Origin: Periplaneta americana
Lineage: Eukaryota; Arthropoda; Insecta; Blattodea; Blattidae
Reading direction: 5' to 3'
NCBI RefSeq assembly: GCF_040183065.1
Contig: NC_091120.1
Span: forward strand, 75,379,208-75,443,207
DNA: 64,000 bases
The notes beneath the pieces were generated by a model. The model did no database searches, was not told the DNA's origin, and saw only the letters and a program-made list of their open reading frames with translations. This document shows positions 46,983 through 57,931 of the stretch, piece by piece; within the stretch, counting starts at the first letter, position 1, and each line of letters opens with the position of its first letter. Made by a program: the position numbers and the translations under genes.

Positions 46983-48840
46983 AATTATTTCAATGAAAGA
47001 CGGGAAGCATGTCGTACGCTTAGGAATAAAAAGAGAGATTACTTGAAGGAAAAACTGAATGAGGTAGAAATAAATAGTAAGGATAAAAACATTCGAGATT
47101 TATATAAGGGTATAAAGGAATTTAAAAACGGATATCAGGCAAGGGTAAACGCGATCAAGGATGAGAATGGTGACTTATTTGCAGACTCTCATTCAATCCT
47201 GAACAGATGGAAAAACTATTTTGGGCAACTACTAAATATACATAGGGCAAATAGAAATGATCGGGACGAAATTAAAATACAAACTGCTGAGCCATTTATA
47301 CCGGAACCCACACTTTCTGAAGTCGAAATTGCGATAGAAAATCTGAAAAAGTACAAGTCTCCAGGTATTGATCAAATTACAGCAGAATTAATACAAGAGG
47401 GAGGAAGGGCATTATCTAGCGAAATTTATAAACTTCTACTTGCAATTTGGGAAAAGGAAATTGTACCAGAACAATGGAAGGCGTCCATAATCGTACCTAT
47501 TTTTAAGAAGGGGGACAAGACTAACTGTAGTAACTTTCGAGGAATATCACTTTTGTTGACGTCGTACAAAATTTTGTCCAATATCCTTTTGAGAAGATTA
47601 ACTCCATATGTAGATGAAATTATTGGGGATCATCAATGTGGTTTTAGGCGTAATAGATCGACTATTGATCAGTTTTTTTCTATTCGACAGATATTGGAGA
47701 AAAAATGGGAGTATAAGAGTCCAGTACATCAGTTATTCATAGATTTCAAAAAGGCGTATGACTCGGTTAAGAGAGAAGTTTTATATAATATTCTGATTGA
47801 ATTTGGTATTCCCAAGAAACTAGTTCGATTAATTAAAATGTGTCTCAGTGAAACTTACAGCAGAGTCCGTATAGGCCAGTTTCTGTCTGATGCTTTTCCA
47901 ATTCACTGCGGGCTAAAGCAGGGAGATGCACTATCACCTTTACTTTTTAACTTCGCTCTAGAATATGCCATTAGGAAAGTTCAGAATAACACAGAGGGTT
48001 TGAAATTGAACGGGTTACATCAGCTTCTTGTCTATGCGGATGACGTGAATATGTTAGGAGAAAATCCACAAACGATTAGGGAAAACGCGGAAATTCTAGT
48101 TGAAGCAAGTAAAGCGATAGGTTGGAAGTAAATCCCGAAAAGATTAAGTATATGATTATGTCTCGTGACCAGAATATTCTACGAAATGGAACTATAGAAA
48201 TTGGAGATTTATCCTTCAAAGAGGTGGAAAAATTCAAATATCTTGGAGCAACAGTAACAAATATAAATGATACTCGGGAGGAAATTAAATGCAGAATAAA
48301 TATGGGAAATGCGTGTTATTATTCCGTTGAGAAGCTTTTGTCATCTAGTCTTCTGTAAAAAAATCTGAAAGTATTTATAAAACAGTTATATTACTGGTTG
48401 TTCTGTATGGTTGTGAAATTTGGACTCTCACTTTGAGAGAGGAACAGAGATTAAGGTTGTTTGAGAATAAGGTTCTTAGGAAAATATTTGGGGCTAAGAG
48501 GGATGAAGTTACAGGAGAATGGAGAAAGTTACACAACGCAGAGCTGCACGCATTGTATACTTCACCTGACATAATTAGGGACATAAAATCCAGACGTTTG
48601 AGATGGGCAGGACATGTAGCACGTATGGGCGATTCCAGAAATGCATATAGAGTGTTAGTTGGGAGACCGGAGGGAAAAAGACCTTTGGGGAGGCCGAGAC
48701 GTAGGTGGGAAGATAATTTAAAATGGATTTGAGGGAGGTGGGATATGAGACTGGATTAATCTTGCTCAGGATAGGGACCAATGGCGGGCTTATGTGAGGG
48801 CGGCAATGAACCTCCGGGTTCCTTAAAAGCCAGTAAATAA
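46983..48840 (+). mobile_element. 5'-truncated non-LTR retrotransposon with near-complete RT
   Basis: The endonuclease part is missing; the reverse transcriptase and C-terminal region remain, ending with AACCTCCGGGTTCCTTAAAA and a GTAAATAAGTAAGTA tail. Related copies lie at 51015-51430 (-), 60270-61227 (+) and 61228-61527 (+). The family is abundant in cockroach genomes as I remember; clade possibly RTE-like, not proven. Confidence 0.85.
46985..48732 (+). pseudogene. Reverse transcriptase of the LINE
   Basis: A 400-codon open frame (to 48131) shows the RT fingers and palm in order: [72 protein letters not shown] (first catalytic Asp), [20 protein letters not shown] and [11 protein letters not shown] (catalytic YADD). 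The frame breaks at 48125 by loss of one T (GGTTGGAAG), so the thumb [16 protein letters not shown] is in the next frame. Another break follows LLSSSLL. The C-terminus RRLRWAGHVARM then GRPEGKRPLGRPRRRWEDN is in a third frame. It copies its own RNA at a target nick in intact elements; this one is inactive. Confidence 0.85.
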
Positions 48841-49660
48841 GTAAGTACATTGTAAAGTATTTCTGAAAAAGTACGTAGAAAATTAGTGAGTTTTCAGTGA
48901 TGAGCGACATGCACCATCCTAATGAAACACGAAAAAATATCAGACAATAGGAATATCTTGTACTACATCATGCATCAATAACGTCATGTGCTATTGAAAT
49001 AATTTTTTGCATTATAAAATCATTTCAAGTGACATCCGCATATGTTCAAGTTCCGTAACTTAGGAATGCACGTTATTATTCACTGCAAAGATCACGACGA
49101 AAATGAACATCACGGCTCAAGCATGTGTTTACTAGTACGGTATAGCTTCAGAATATCGGGAGTTGACTGCACTCCACGAACACGCAACGACGACCTATTT
49201 GTTTATATCCTTATCCGTTGCATTACCTGTGTTCTGCATACTATATACCCTATGGGTCTCTAACTTCAGTCTTTAGGTAGCTGGAATACGGAGCCTAGTT
49301 ATGTACCTTGGACAGACGGCCCGTTTCGACGCCGTTGCTGCATCTTCTTCAGTGTCTTTCGAAGTTTTTAAACAAAGTGTTAACGTGAACTAGAATCAAT
49401 AAAAATCATAAGTTATGCGGTCTATACAACATTTTTTGTCCTCTTTTCGTCCTCCTGTTTGAATCAATTTACCCAGTTCACCCTCATGAGTATCTACTAA
49501 CCTACCATCACGGTATTTTTGGCTCTTATTTGAAATCATAGTAACAACTTCGTGTTGGGATTGTAGCTATTTGGGTTTCATGCCGTGTCATAGATATGTC
49601 TTTTTTTTGGGAGGGGGGGGGGAAGTAGAAATGTTTGCCTTCACAATGGACATGCATTCA
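48841..49660. other. Non-coding gap
   Basis: No supported gene. Poly-G run near 49613. Confidence 0.3.
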
Positions 49661-49905
49661 GTTTTGTTGTTGTTCAGTCAACTGTCCAAAGACAGGTTTG
49701 AACCTCATAAGTAACACCAATAAGGCACCACTCATGAGGCAACTAGGCCAGGAGATAATGGGGTAGGGGCCAGGCCAGTTCCTTTCCTCCTCAATACATA
49801 CATCGCCAATTAGCTACATATTACACTAATCAGAATTCAGATGCTTATAAAGAATAGTTCTTCCTCTGACACACATCTTCAAGTGAGATGTACTGCCTGA
49901 TAATA
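49661..49905. repeat. Probable dispersed repeat
   Basis: Sequence around AAGGCACCACTCATGAGGCA and CTAGGCCAGGAGATAATGGG resembles an abundant cockroach repeat I remember. Only one copy is in the window, so the boundaries are guesses. Confidence 0.3.
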
Positions 49906-49950
49906 GATATATTGTAACTTACATATCAGCCAGAACCTCAATGAGAGATA

Positions 49951-50230
49951 CAGTACGATTATTTAGTCCTGACAGTCTCAGGCGATGTGCGCCTTGGTCA
50001 GGCGAGTCCATTTAGTTACGCCCAGGGGTGTTTGGGTTATTCACTCGTTTGCCTTCGAAGCGATCGGATGACATGCGTGTGGTATAGCGGTATGTTTCCA
50101 GTACAATTAAGCTGTACTGCATTCCTTTGCTGACCGCTCGCACTTATCTCTACTCCGGAACTCTCCCCACTCCTCATATTACTTACTCTCTTTCGCGTCG
50201 CTGAGCTGTCAGGACTAAATAATCGGTCTG
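49951..50230. mobile_element. MITE, tandem copy 1 (280 bp)
   Basis: Left end CAGTACGATTATTTAGTCCT, inverted right end CAGACCGATTATTTAGTCCT, each continuing GACAG. TA lies at 49949-49950 and at 50231-50232. The interior is GC-richer (GGCGAGTCCATTTAGTTACG, GGGTGTTTGGGTTA). No coding. Confidence 0.85.
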
Positions 50231-50232
50231 TA

Positions 50233-50512
50233 CAGTACGATTATTTAGTCTTGAGAGTCGCCGGTGATGTGCGCCTGAGTTAGGCGAGTCCATTTAGTTA
50301 CGCCAAGGGGTGTTTGGGTTAGTCACTCACTTCTCTTCGGAGCGATCGGATGTCATGCGTGCGGTAGAGCGGGATGTTTCTAGTACAATTAAACTGTACT
50401 ACATTCCTTTACCGACCGCTCGCCCTTAAATCTAATCCGGAGCTCTCCCCACTACTCCTATTACTTCCCCTCATTCGCGTCGCTAAGCTGTCAGGACTAA
50501 ATAATCGGTCTG
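50233..50512. mobile_element. MITE, tandem copy 2 (280 bp)
   Basis: Same element in the same orientation, exactly 280 bp, beginning right after the TA shared with copy 1 and followed by TA at 50513-50514. The copies differ at scattered positions (about 10 percent by eye). Confidence 0.85.
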
Positions 50513-51014
50513 TAATTCAGTTATAAAGGATTGATTTTTTACAGTAGTTAACATGGAGAAACTGTAATTTGTCTTAAAGATCGAGAAGTTACTTCTTGAG
50601 ATTATTTTAGCTTCTGTTACAAAACTTTGGTAAAATAGAGTCTTTCTCTTATTTCTCTGTTACGGTTTACAGCAGACCATGTTTGCCTTTAAACAAAAAT
50701 CCCTTGTACTTGATCTGTAAACTGTAAACAAATGCGTTTACTTTTGAGATGTATCTTAGGGTCAATATCTTGGTTGTTTTATTTATCGTACAATGAACCT
50801 CACTGCTGCGAGAGAGTTGAGTTGCTTTAAACGTAACATCTGAAGACCAGATTGGATGCTTTCGCCCGTTTTTAAATTCGGAATTAGTTCATAGATTTTT
50901 TTGCCGATAAATGTTCGTGATGTGAGATATTGTTTCAACGACTGCTAAATTTAAGAACGACTTAATGACTGGAAAGGTAGGCCTACTGAGGACATGCATT
51001 TTATAATTTAATAC
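50513..51014. other. Non-coding gap
   Basis: No supported gene. Confidence 0.3.
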
Positions 51015-51430
51015 TTACTTATTTACTGGCTTTTAAGGAACCCGGAGGTTCATTGCCGCCCTCACATAAGCCCGCCATTGGTCCCTAACCTGAGCAAGAT
51101 TAATCCAGTCTCTACCATCATATCCCACCTCCCTCAAATCCATTTTAATATTATCTTCCCACCTACGTCTCGGCCTCCCCAAAGGTCTTTTTCCCTCCGG
51201 CCTCCCAACTAACACTCTATATGCATTTCTGGATTCGCTCATACGTGCTACATGTCCTGCCCATCTCAAACGTCTGGATTTTATGTTCCTAATTATGTCA
51301 GATGAAGAATACAATGCGTGCAGCTCTGAGTTGTGTAACTTTCTCCATTCTCCTGTAACTTCATCCCTCTTAGCCCCAAATATTTTCCTAAGAACCTTAT
51401 TCTCAAACACCCTTAATCACAACCATACAG
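51015..51430 (-). mobile_element. LINE 3' fragment (same family as 46983)
   Basis: The - strand encodes FENKVLRKIFGAKRDEVTGE, HALYSSSDIIRNIKSRRLRW, then AGHVARM and GRPEGKRPLGRPRRRWEDN, ending NLRVP stop. One open frame of about 125 codons; only the C-terminal region of the ORF. The 3' end is at 51015. Confidence 0.85.
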
Positions 51431-51458
51431 AACAACCGGTAATATAACTGTTTTTTAA

Positions 51459-51470
51459 ATAATAATAATA

Positions 51471-51528
<58 letters not shown>
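51459..51528. repeat. (AAT)n microsatellite
   Basis: More than 20 AAT units between the LINE fragment and a SINE. Confidence 0.9.
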
Positions 51529-51529
51529 G

Positions 51530-51762
51530 CAGCCACCGGTGTGGCTGAGTCCGCTGAGGCGCTTGGCTCGGGCGTGGGTTCGATTTCCGCTTGAGCTGAT
51601 AACCTAGTTGGATTTTTTCCGATTTAGGAACTGTAAGGCGAATGTCAGGTAATATATGGCGAATCCTCGACTTCATCTCGCTATCACCAAGCCCATCGAC
51701 GCTAAATGACCTAGTAGTTGGTTCAACGTCGTTAAATAACCAAGTAAAAAGAAAAAAAATAG
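51530..51762 (+). mobile_element. tRNA-derived SINE
   Basis: Box A-like GTGGCTGAGTCCGCTGAGG and box B GGTTCGATTTC are followed by the body with AAGGCGAATGTCAGGTAAT, GGCGAATCCTCGACTTCATC and the 3' end CGTCGTTAAATAACCAAGT with an A-rich tail. I recognise the family from many insect genomes. About 20 bases of the tRNA part between the boxes are missing. Confidence 0.8.
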
Positions 51763-52280
51763 TAAAACTCATATTAACTCAGTCGTAATAATCGTACTCA
51801 TCCTCTTTTACAGTAGCCCTACTAAGACTTTGGAATTCGCTATCTGCTAGCATCAGAGACAGTTGAATAAAATTCAATTCAAACAAACTTACTAGGCACT
51901 TGGTCAGTAATTGAGACTCGTTCAGACATGGCTTCTTGTAAATATGTAGTTCTCTTATTCTAGGATGAAATATTTCAATCTCCAGTAATTTTATCCCTCT
52001 TTATAATTAATCTACGTTTAATTTCTACGAGTAACTTCAGTAAAATATTCTTTCTTTGTTCTTTTAACTTCTATAATAAATTGTCTGCTCTTTATTAATC
52101 AGGCAATCTTTTAGTACCGTACTTTGACTTTTATTGCAATGATAATTGTAAATTTAATATTAATTAAAATTACAATTTTAATTGTATTCTTAATGTTGTA
52201 CTTGTAATCTGATGATCTTGTTTGTACCAGTTTAGACAGACAGACAGATAAGTATACAAAGTAAAAACAGTATATAACGG
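51763..52280. other. Non-coding gap
   Basis: Nothing recognised. Confidence 0.3.
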
Positions 52281-52291
52281 GTAAATAACTG

Positions 52292-52323
<32 letters not shown>

Positions 52324-52333
52324 GCTACTACTA

Positions 52334-52380
<47 letters not shown>
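52281..52380. repeat. (CTA)n and (AAT)n microsatellites
   Basis: Adjacent CTA and AAT tracts. Confidence 0.9.
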
Positions 52381-52429
52381 TCATCTATCTAAAATTGGTT
52401 TAACAATGTGTACAATCTTCCAGTGCCCA

Positions 52430-52735
52430 ATATTCTAGTTTTTGAAAATTAATTTTAAACATTCTCGCCAATCTTCTCTGTTAGCCCACTGTCCTTCCTC
52501 CAATCTTCTTTCCTTCATTTCTGTTTGGATTCCATGAATCCATGTAGTATTAGGTCTCCCTCTCTTCAACCTCTCGGACGGCAACCATTCCAACAATTTT
52601 TTTGGTAGTCGTTCTTCACTCATCTTCTTTACATTGCTATTGCTTATGTTGTACATAATACGAATTGAATTTTTACTGTCATTTTAAATTTTATTATTGT
52701 TTCTAATTTTGTCTCTTTTTGATATTAAAGCCGAT
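52430..52735 (-). mobile_element. LINE 3' fragment, third family
   Basis: The - strand reads LLEWLPSERLKRGRPNTTWI, then EMKERRLEEGQWANREDWR, the RGRP..TW and W.DR.DWR end typical of RT-bearing LINE ORFs. About 73 codons remain. Confidence 0.55.
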
Positions 52736-52749
52736 TTTCTCCAAAAGTC

Positions 52750-52820
<71 letters not shown>
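52750..52820. repeat. (AAT)n microsatellite with adjoining Tigger-like end
   Basis: About 23 AAT units, then CAGTAGTCTCTCTTTAATTC, which resembles a Tigger/pogo terminus; no partner end was found. Confidence 0.7.
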
Positions 52821-52822
<2 letters not shown>

Positions 52823-53514
52823 CAGTAGTCTCTCTTTAATTCGAACTCAGAAACGTCGGGAAAAAATTCAAAATATTCAGAATTCGAATTACTATTAACA
52901 AGTTATTTTATAGACAGTCCACAAAAAAAAAAAAAAAAAAAATTAAATACTCGTATACTAAGTAATGTGTAATGACTGTGCACCGTACTTTACCTTAATT
53001 GCTGATATTTTTTACCACATACATACAAAACTACTCGTAGGTTAGGGTATCTATAGAAGAAAACACTGATGAACTATTATTTAAATACAGTATACAGAAT
53101 GTCCCATTTATCTTGTGCACCTATTATAACTTTTTTGTTTGGGTAGGTATTGGAATTTTTGTTTTTGAGAGTTATGTTAGAACGAGGGGCTGAAATGAGT
53201 GTAGAGATTTGGTGCAAGTAACTACATTATGGTACAAGATACACGTGACGTCATAAATTTTTCAAATAGCACTATACATACTTTAATCATGTTACATTGA
53301 TTACACGCATTAAGACGAGTTCAAAATGTATCACAATGTTATCTTACCAATCAATAACAACAAAATGCAAAATGAATGCCATCAGAATGTGTCGTTTGTT
53401 GTGGTGCCCCATTCATCTTGTGCATTAACTTACACAAAACAAAAGACGACTGAGTCCGTACACGTCATGTGTTGTATGTTTGCTGTCTTAACATGTAAAT
53501 AAACCACAACAACT

Positions 53515-53763
53515 GTCGACGTCACAACCCACGTACAGTGGCCTGCACGTTCTCCGGACCTGTCGCCACTCGACTTCTTTCTGCGAGGAACTGTAAAGGA
53601 CAGTGTGTACCAGAACATTCTGACAACACCAGACGACATGCAGCAACGCATTCGACAGGCTTGTGTGTCCATTCAGCCAGCAACATGCCAGGCAGTCATA
53701 CGGTCTTTCGGGGAACGTCTTCGAATGTATATTAATGTGAATGGTCCCATTTGGACTCTATGA
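53515..53763 (+). pseudogene. Mariner-like transposase C-terminus
   Basis: Reads VQWPARSPDLSPLDFFLRGT, then VKDSVYQNILTTPDD and RLRMYINVNGP to the stop at 53763. The SPDLSPLDFFL motif carries the last catalytic Asp of the mariner family. The N-terminal and central parts are absent. Same type as the 16690 remnant. Confidence 0.75.
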
Positions 53764-53890
53764 CTCTCAAAGCATAACATTATCACATTGGAGGTAAGTT
53801 TTGTTTCGTTTTGTTGTTATTGATTAGGAAGGTGACATTGTGATACATTTTTGAACTCGTCTTAATGTATGTAATCAATGTAACATGTTC

Positions 53891-54085
53891 CAGGGGCGTA
53901 TTTTGCGGGCTACCGGCGGTAGCCCAAGGAAATTACAAAAGAAAAAGTTTATAATATAACATAATGTAATAATTTTGTATTATTAGTTTTACCATAGTAA
54001 TTAAAATTAAAGTAATTGTTAGATATATTTTGTGTAATAATAGGGTCAGCGGTAGCCCAAACCCTTTAACCAGTATACGCCACTG
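53891..54085. mobile_element. hAT-type MITE with 8-bp target duplication, copy 2
   Basis: Starts CAGGGGCGTATTTTG and ends, inverted, CAGTGGCGTATACTG. ACATGTTC flanks both sides (53883-53890 and 54086-54093). Body matches 42115-42316 in inverse orientation with very few differences. Inserted into the right arm of the fold-back mariner, so it is younger than it. Confidence 0.95.
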
Positions 54086-54287
54086 ACATGTTCAATGTAT
54101 GTAGTGCTATTTGAAAAATGTATGACGTCACGTGTATCTTGTACCATAATGTAGTTACATGCACCGAATCTCCACATTTATGTTAGCCCTTCGTTCTAAC
54201 ATAACGCTCAAAAACAAAAATTCCAATACCTATTCAAACAAAAAAGTTATAATAATAGGTGCACAAGATAAATGGGACACCTGTGTA

Positions 54288-55143
54288 GTAAGTACTTCAC
54301 TGTGTTAATATTATAAATTGGGCTGGATTCAGAGGATGATGCAAAAAACATCGAAACTCGTCAATCGGGGTAACATAACATGAAGATAGTGCTGGAATTC
54401 ACTAGGATTCAGGTGATGCAGAGAACATCGAAACTACTAAATCAGGTAACATAACAACAAAATTTATACTGTTAACACAATGAAGTGTTTGTTATTTATT
54501 AAAATAACTTAAGAGTTCATAAGTGATTATAATAAGTGTTAAAAAGTGTATTCAAGAACGAAGAAAAAAACACTTCAACTTTCTTTGTTAAATTGTACAT
54601 GCGCCATGCTTATACATTTTGAATGTGTAAGAGCCAGTAACACACGAACTAATGTACAGTAGGTAAGGTTTGATAAGATATATTAGTGCCAGACGATTTG
54701 TCAATAATAAGTTAGGTGAGATTTGATGAGTTATATTATTGTCAATAGACGCACTGTGGATTTTATCGATATTCTCTGGACATCATATTTCTTCTTTATT
54801 CCGCTGTGGTAACGTGTTATGATATCTTCGAAAACATGAATTTTCTTTAGTGCATTAAAAAAACCATCGTTTTACGCCGTAGATATTGCACTCACTAGCG
54901 CAGTGGACTATTAAAGAATAAAGTCACAAATTTTACAAGCAAGGTTTCGATTTTCTTTTGTTCTTCGACATGGCTCGGTACGGCCCTATAACTATTGGCG
55001 AGTATAGTCGGTGCTACTTTATGATCCGCCTTATCCAATTGTTAAGAAATAAATGTTATTAATTTTGTGTGTAAGAGAATAATAAGAGTTTCTAATACCT
55101 TCCACATCAAGCTATGGGGAGGATGGAATCCATGTTTGCCTCT
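54288..55143. other. Non-coding gap
   Basis: A short imperfect direct duplication around GATGCA(A/G)A(A/G)AACATCGAAACT occurs at about 54339 and 54415. No gene. Confidence 0.35.
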
Positions 55144-55823
55144 GGCGACACCAACGAGCACAGAATACATAGAGTAGACACTAGCATCTTAATACCATTG
55201 GACGGAGTGATGCCGGTTTGATGGACCTGACGCCATCTTGTTGCTACCAAAACATTGCAAAATAGATATTACGTTATAGAAGATCTTATGATAATAGGGA
55301 TTCCATTTGTCCCTAATTTCCTGGAGGACTCACATTTTCTTGTTTGTTTCGTAATGCAGAATCGCTAGGCACGTATTTTTACCAAAAATTGCAAAACTGT
55401 CATCGATAAATCACATATAAATTGACAGCTCTTCAAATTGCAGTATGGTATTTAATAGGTACTCTGGAAGGTTAAACAAACAATAATGATAAAAAAGGAA
55501 GATAACAGTTTGACCTTATTTTGCTACTAGTCCAGTAAAAATGTTAGCCTATAATAATTACTTTTATAGGTTGATCCATTTGCTTCGATTTAATAATGCA
55601 ACTTGCTTCTTAACGCAAATTATCGTTCTCTTCCTTTTGCCAGCATTTCGTATAGATGTCCCGATTTTGTTTAGAGAAAAAGTGGAATGCTCTTAACCAT
55701 ATAATATTTGATAGGCTCTTATTTTATAGTATATAATTAGATTATAACGGCGAACAAAAGTGAAGTTTTATTACCAAGTGGGTCAAGTTAGATCACTACC
55801 GAGTTAATGAAGCTACTCAGTCT

Positions 55824-56300
55824 GCAAAGCATAAGTCTGATTTCGTGATTATAAAAATTAATTACAATAATATTAATACACTTTCCCTTTTTCTTCATCA
55901 AACGAATACGTGCATTCGGTTGAAGAGTAACCTCGGTACACCCATTTTCTATAGCACGCGACACAAACTTCCAACAAGGGTTGTTAGGTTAGCTTCGCTC
56001 GTAAATGCTAATTCTGCAAAGCATAAGTCTGATTTCGTGATTATAAAAATTAATTACAATAATATTAATACACTATTCCTTTTTCATCAAACGAATACGT
56101 GCATTCGGTTGAAGAGAAACCTCGGTACACCCATTTTCTATAGCACGCGACACAAACTTCCAACTTGGGGTGTTAGGTTAGCTTCGCTCGTAAATGCTAA
56201 GTCTACAAAGCGTAAGTCTGATTTAGTGATTATAAAAATTAATTACAATAATATCAATACACTAATCCTTTCTCTTAATCAAACTAATAGGTGAACAATA
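55824..56300 (+). repeat. Subterminal tandem repeat, about 190-bp units, left arm
   Basis: Units begin near TCTGCAAAGCATAAGTCTGA at 55818, 56010 and about 56202, with TTCGTGATTATAAAAATTAA, ACGAATACGTGCATTCGGTT and GTTAGGTTAGCTTCGCTCGT inside. Two full units and one partial. The long open frame across them is an artefact of the repeat. Confidence 0.85.
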
Positions 56301-56377
56301 CGAATCTAACCGACTAACCTAGGCTAGATCATTCATTATCTACCGGTAGTAAGTACATTTCACACATGCATATTTGT

Positions 56378-56448
56378 CTGTGAAAAGTTATTCCAGGAAT
56401 TTTTTTTGAAAGCCTGTTTGTGCAACCATACGCAGCACACGTAGGCAT
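56378..56448 (-). pseudogene. THAP-domain first exon, left arm
   Basis: From ATG at 56448 the - strand reads MPTCAAYGCTNRLSKKIPGI then TFH. This is the start of a C2CH THAP zinc finger: C4, C9, then the CxN and ITFH/SFH positions seen in THAP1-type proteins and P transposase. The expected donor after the His is changed from GT to AC relative to the right arm. The rest of the finger (second Cys, His, AVPTIF box) would lie in another exon that was not found. Confidence 0.7.
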
Positions 56449-56735
56449 ATTGAAATTAGTTCATTTATTAATTAAAACAACGATGCAACATCACAATCAA
56501 CTGCCCATGTGCTAACCGGGAGCCCAATGTTTTGGTAGCATCATAATGGCGACTGTCCACAAAAGCCAACGAGCACAGAATGCATAGAGTAGATATAAAC
56601 AGCTTGGAGGTGAAGCCGCTTTTGTGGACAGTCGCCATTATGATGCTACCAAAACATTGCGCTCCCGGTTAGCATATGGGCAGTTGATTGTGATGTTGCA
56701 TCGTTGTTTTAATTAATAAATTAACTAATTTCAAT

Positions 56736-56805
56736 ATGCCTACATGTTCTGCGTATGGCTGCACAAACAGTTTCCAAAAAAAATTCCTGGAATAACTTTT
56801 CACGG
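56736..56805 (+). pseudogene. THAP-domain first exon, right arm
   Basis: Reads MPTCSAYGCTNSF, then loses frame by one missing base in the A-run and meets a stop, whereas the left arm stays open. Its donor is intact (CACGG|GTAAAT at 56806). The two arms thus carry complementary defects. Confidence 0.7.
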
Positions 56806-56934
56806 GTAAATATGCATGTGTGAAATGTACTTATTACCGGTAGGTTAGATACGGTAATGAATGATTTAACCTAAGTTAGTCGGTTAGATTCGTATTGTTC
56901 ACGTATTTGTTTGATTAAGAGAAAGGATTAGTGT

Positions 56935-57190
56935 ATTGATATTATTGTAATTAATTTTTATAATCACGAAATCAGACATGCTTTGCAGACTTAGCATTTA
57001 CGAGCGAAGCTAACCTAACAACCCATGTTGGAAGTTTGTGTCGAGTGCTATAGAAAACTGGTGTACCGAGGTTTCTCTTAAACCGAATGCACGTATTCGT
57101 TTGATGAAGAAAAAGAAATAGTGTATTAATATTATTGTAATTAATTTTTATAATCACGAAATCAGACTTATGCTTTAGAGACTTAGTAGC
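56935..57190 (-). repeat. Subterminal tandem repeat, right arm
   Basis: One full and one partial unit of the same 190-bp repeat, inverted. The copy-number difference explains the asymmetry of the palindrome. Confidence 0.85.
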
Positions 57191-57931
57191 TTCATTAACT
57201 CGGTCGTGAACTGACTTGACCCACTTGGTAATAAAACTTCACTTTTGTTCGCCGTTATAATCTAATTATATACTATAAACGAAGAGCCTATCAAATATTA
57301 TATGGTTAAGAGCATTCCATTTTTTCTCTAAACAAAATCGGGACATCTATACGAAATACTGGCAAAAGGAAGAGAATGATCATTTGCGTTAAGAAGCAAG
57401 TTTCATTATTAAATCGAAGCAAATGGATCAACCTATAAAAGTAATTATTATAAGGTAGCATTTTTATTGGACTAGTAGCAAAATAAGGTCAAACTGTTAT
57501 TTTCCTTTTTTATCATTATTGTTTGTTTAACCTTCCAGATTATCTATTAAATACCATACTGCAATTTGAAGAGCTGCCAATTTAAATAACCTGTATATAT
57601 GTGATTTATCGATGACAGTTTCGTAATTTTTGCTAAAAATACGTGCATAGCGATTCTGTATTACGAAACAAAGAAGAAAGTGTGAGTCCTACAAGAAATT
57701 AGGGACATATGGAATTCTTATTATCATAAGATCTTCTATAACGTAATAGCTATTTTGCAATGTTTTGGTAGCAACAAGATGGCGTCAGGTCCATCAAACC
57801 GGCTTCACTCCGTCCAATGGTATTAAGATGCTAGTGTCTACTCTATTGTATTCTGTGCTCGTTGACAAAAGCGGCTTCAAATCAAAGCTGTTCATGTCTA
57901 CTCTATGCATTCTGTGCTCGTTGGGCGACAC

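Larger units (their letters stand above)
53091..54287. mobile_element. Fold-back mariner with long inverted arms
   Basis: The left arm starts GTCCCATTTATCTTGTGCAC (53104) and the right arm ends with its inverse (54281). The arms match inward for about 270 bp, through ACACGTGACGTCATAAAT-like, GTTACATTGATTAC and TTCAAAATGTATCACAATGT. TA flanks are present (near 53087-53090 and 54288). A third, internal GCCCCATTCATCTTGTGCAT lies at 53406. The loop holds a transposase fragment and the right arm holds a hAT MITE. Confidence 0.8.
55152..57923. mobile_element. Palindromic P-element-like (THAP-bearing) transposon
   Basis: Ends are CAACGAGCACAGAATACAT on the left and, inverted, CAACGAGCACAGAATGCAT on the right. 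An identical 8-bp direct repeat, GGCGACAC, flanks it (55144-55151 and 57924-57931). The left arm (to about 56571) and right arm (from about 56617) are inverted copies; left is about 180 bp longer because a tandem unit is present once more. The loop has a 54-bp module that recurs inverted at the right end. Each arm holds a THAP first exon. GC-rich 8-bp target duplications, CA ends and a THAP domain are all features of P elements. No catalytic domain was seen. Confidence 0.75.

Noticed and set aside
55845-56294. 149-codon open frame with three similar repeats
   Set aside because: It is the translation of the 190-bp subterminal tandem repeat of the palindromic element; the inverted arm has a similar open frame, so it follows the repeat and not a gene.
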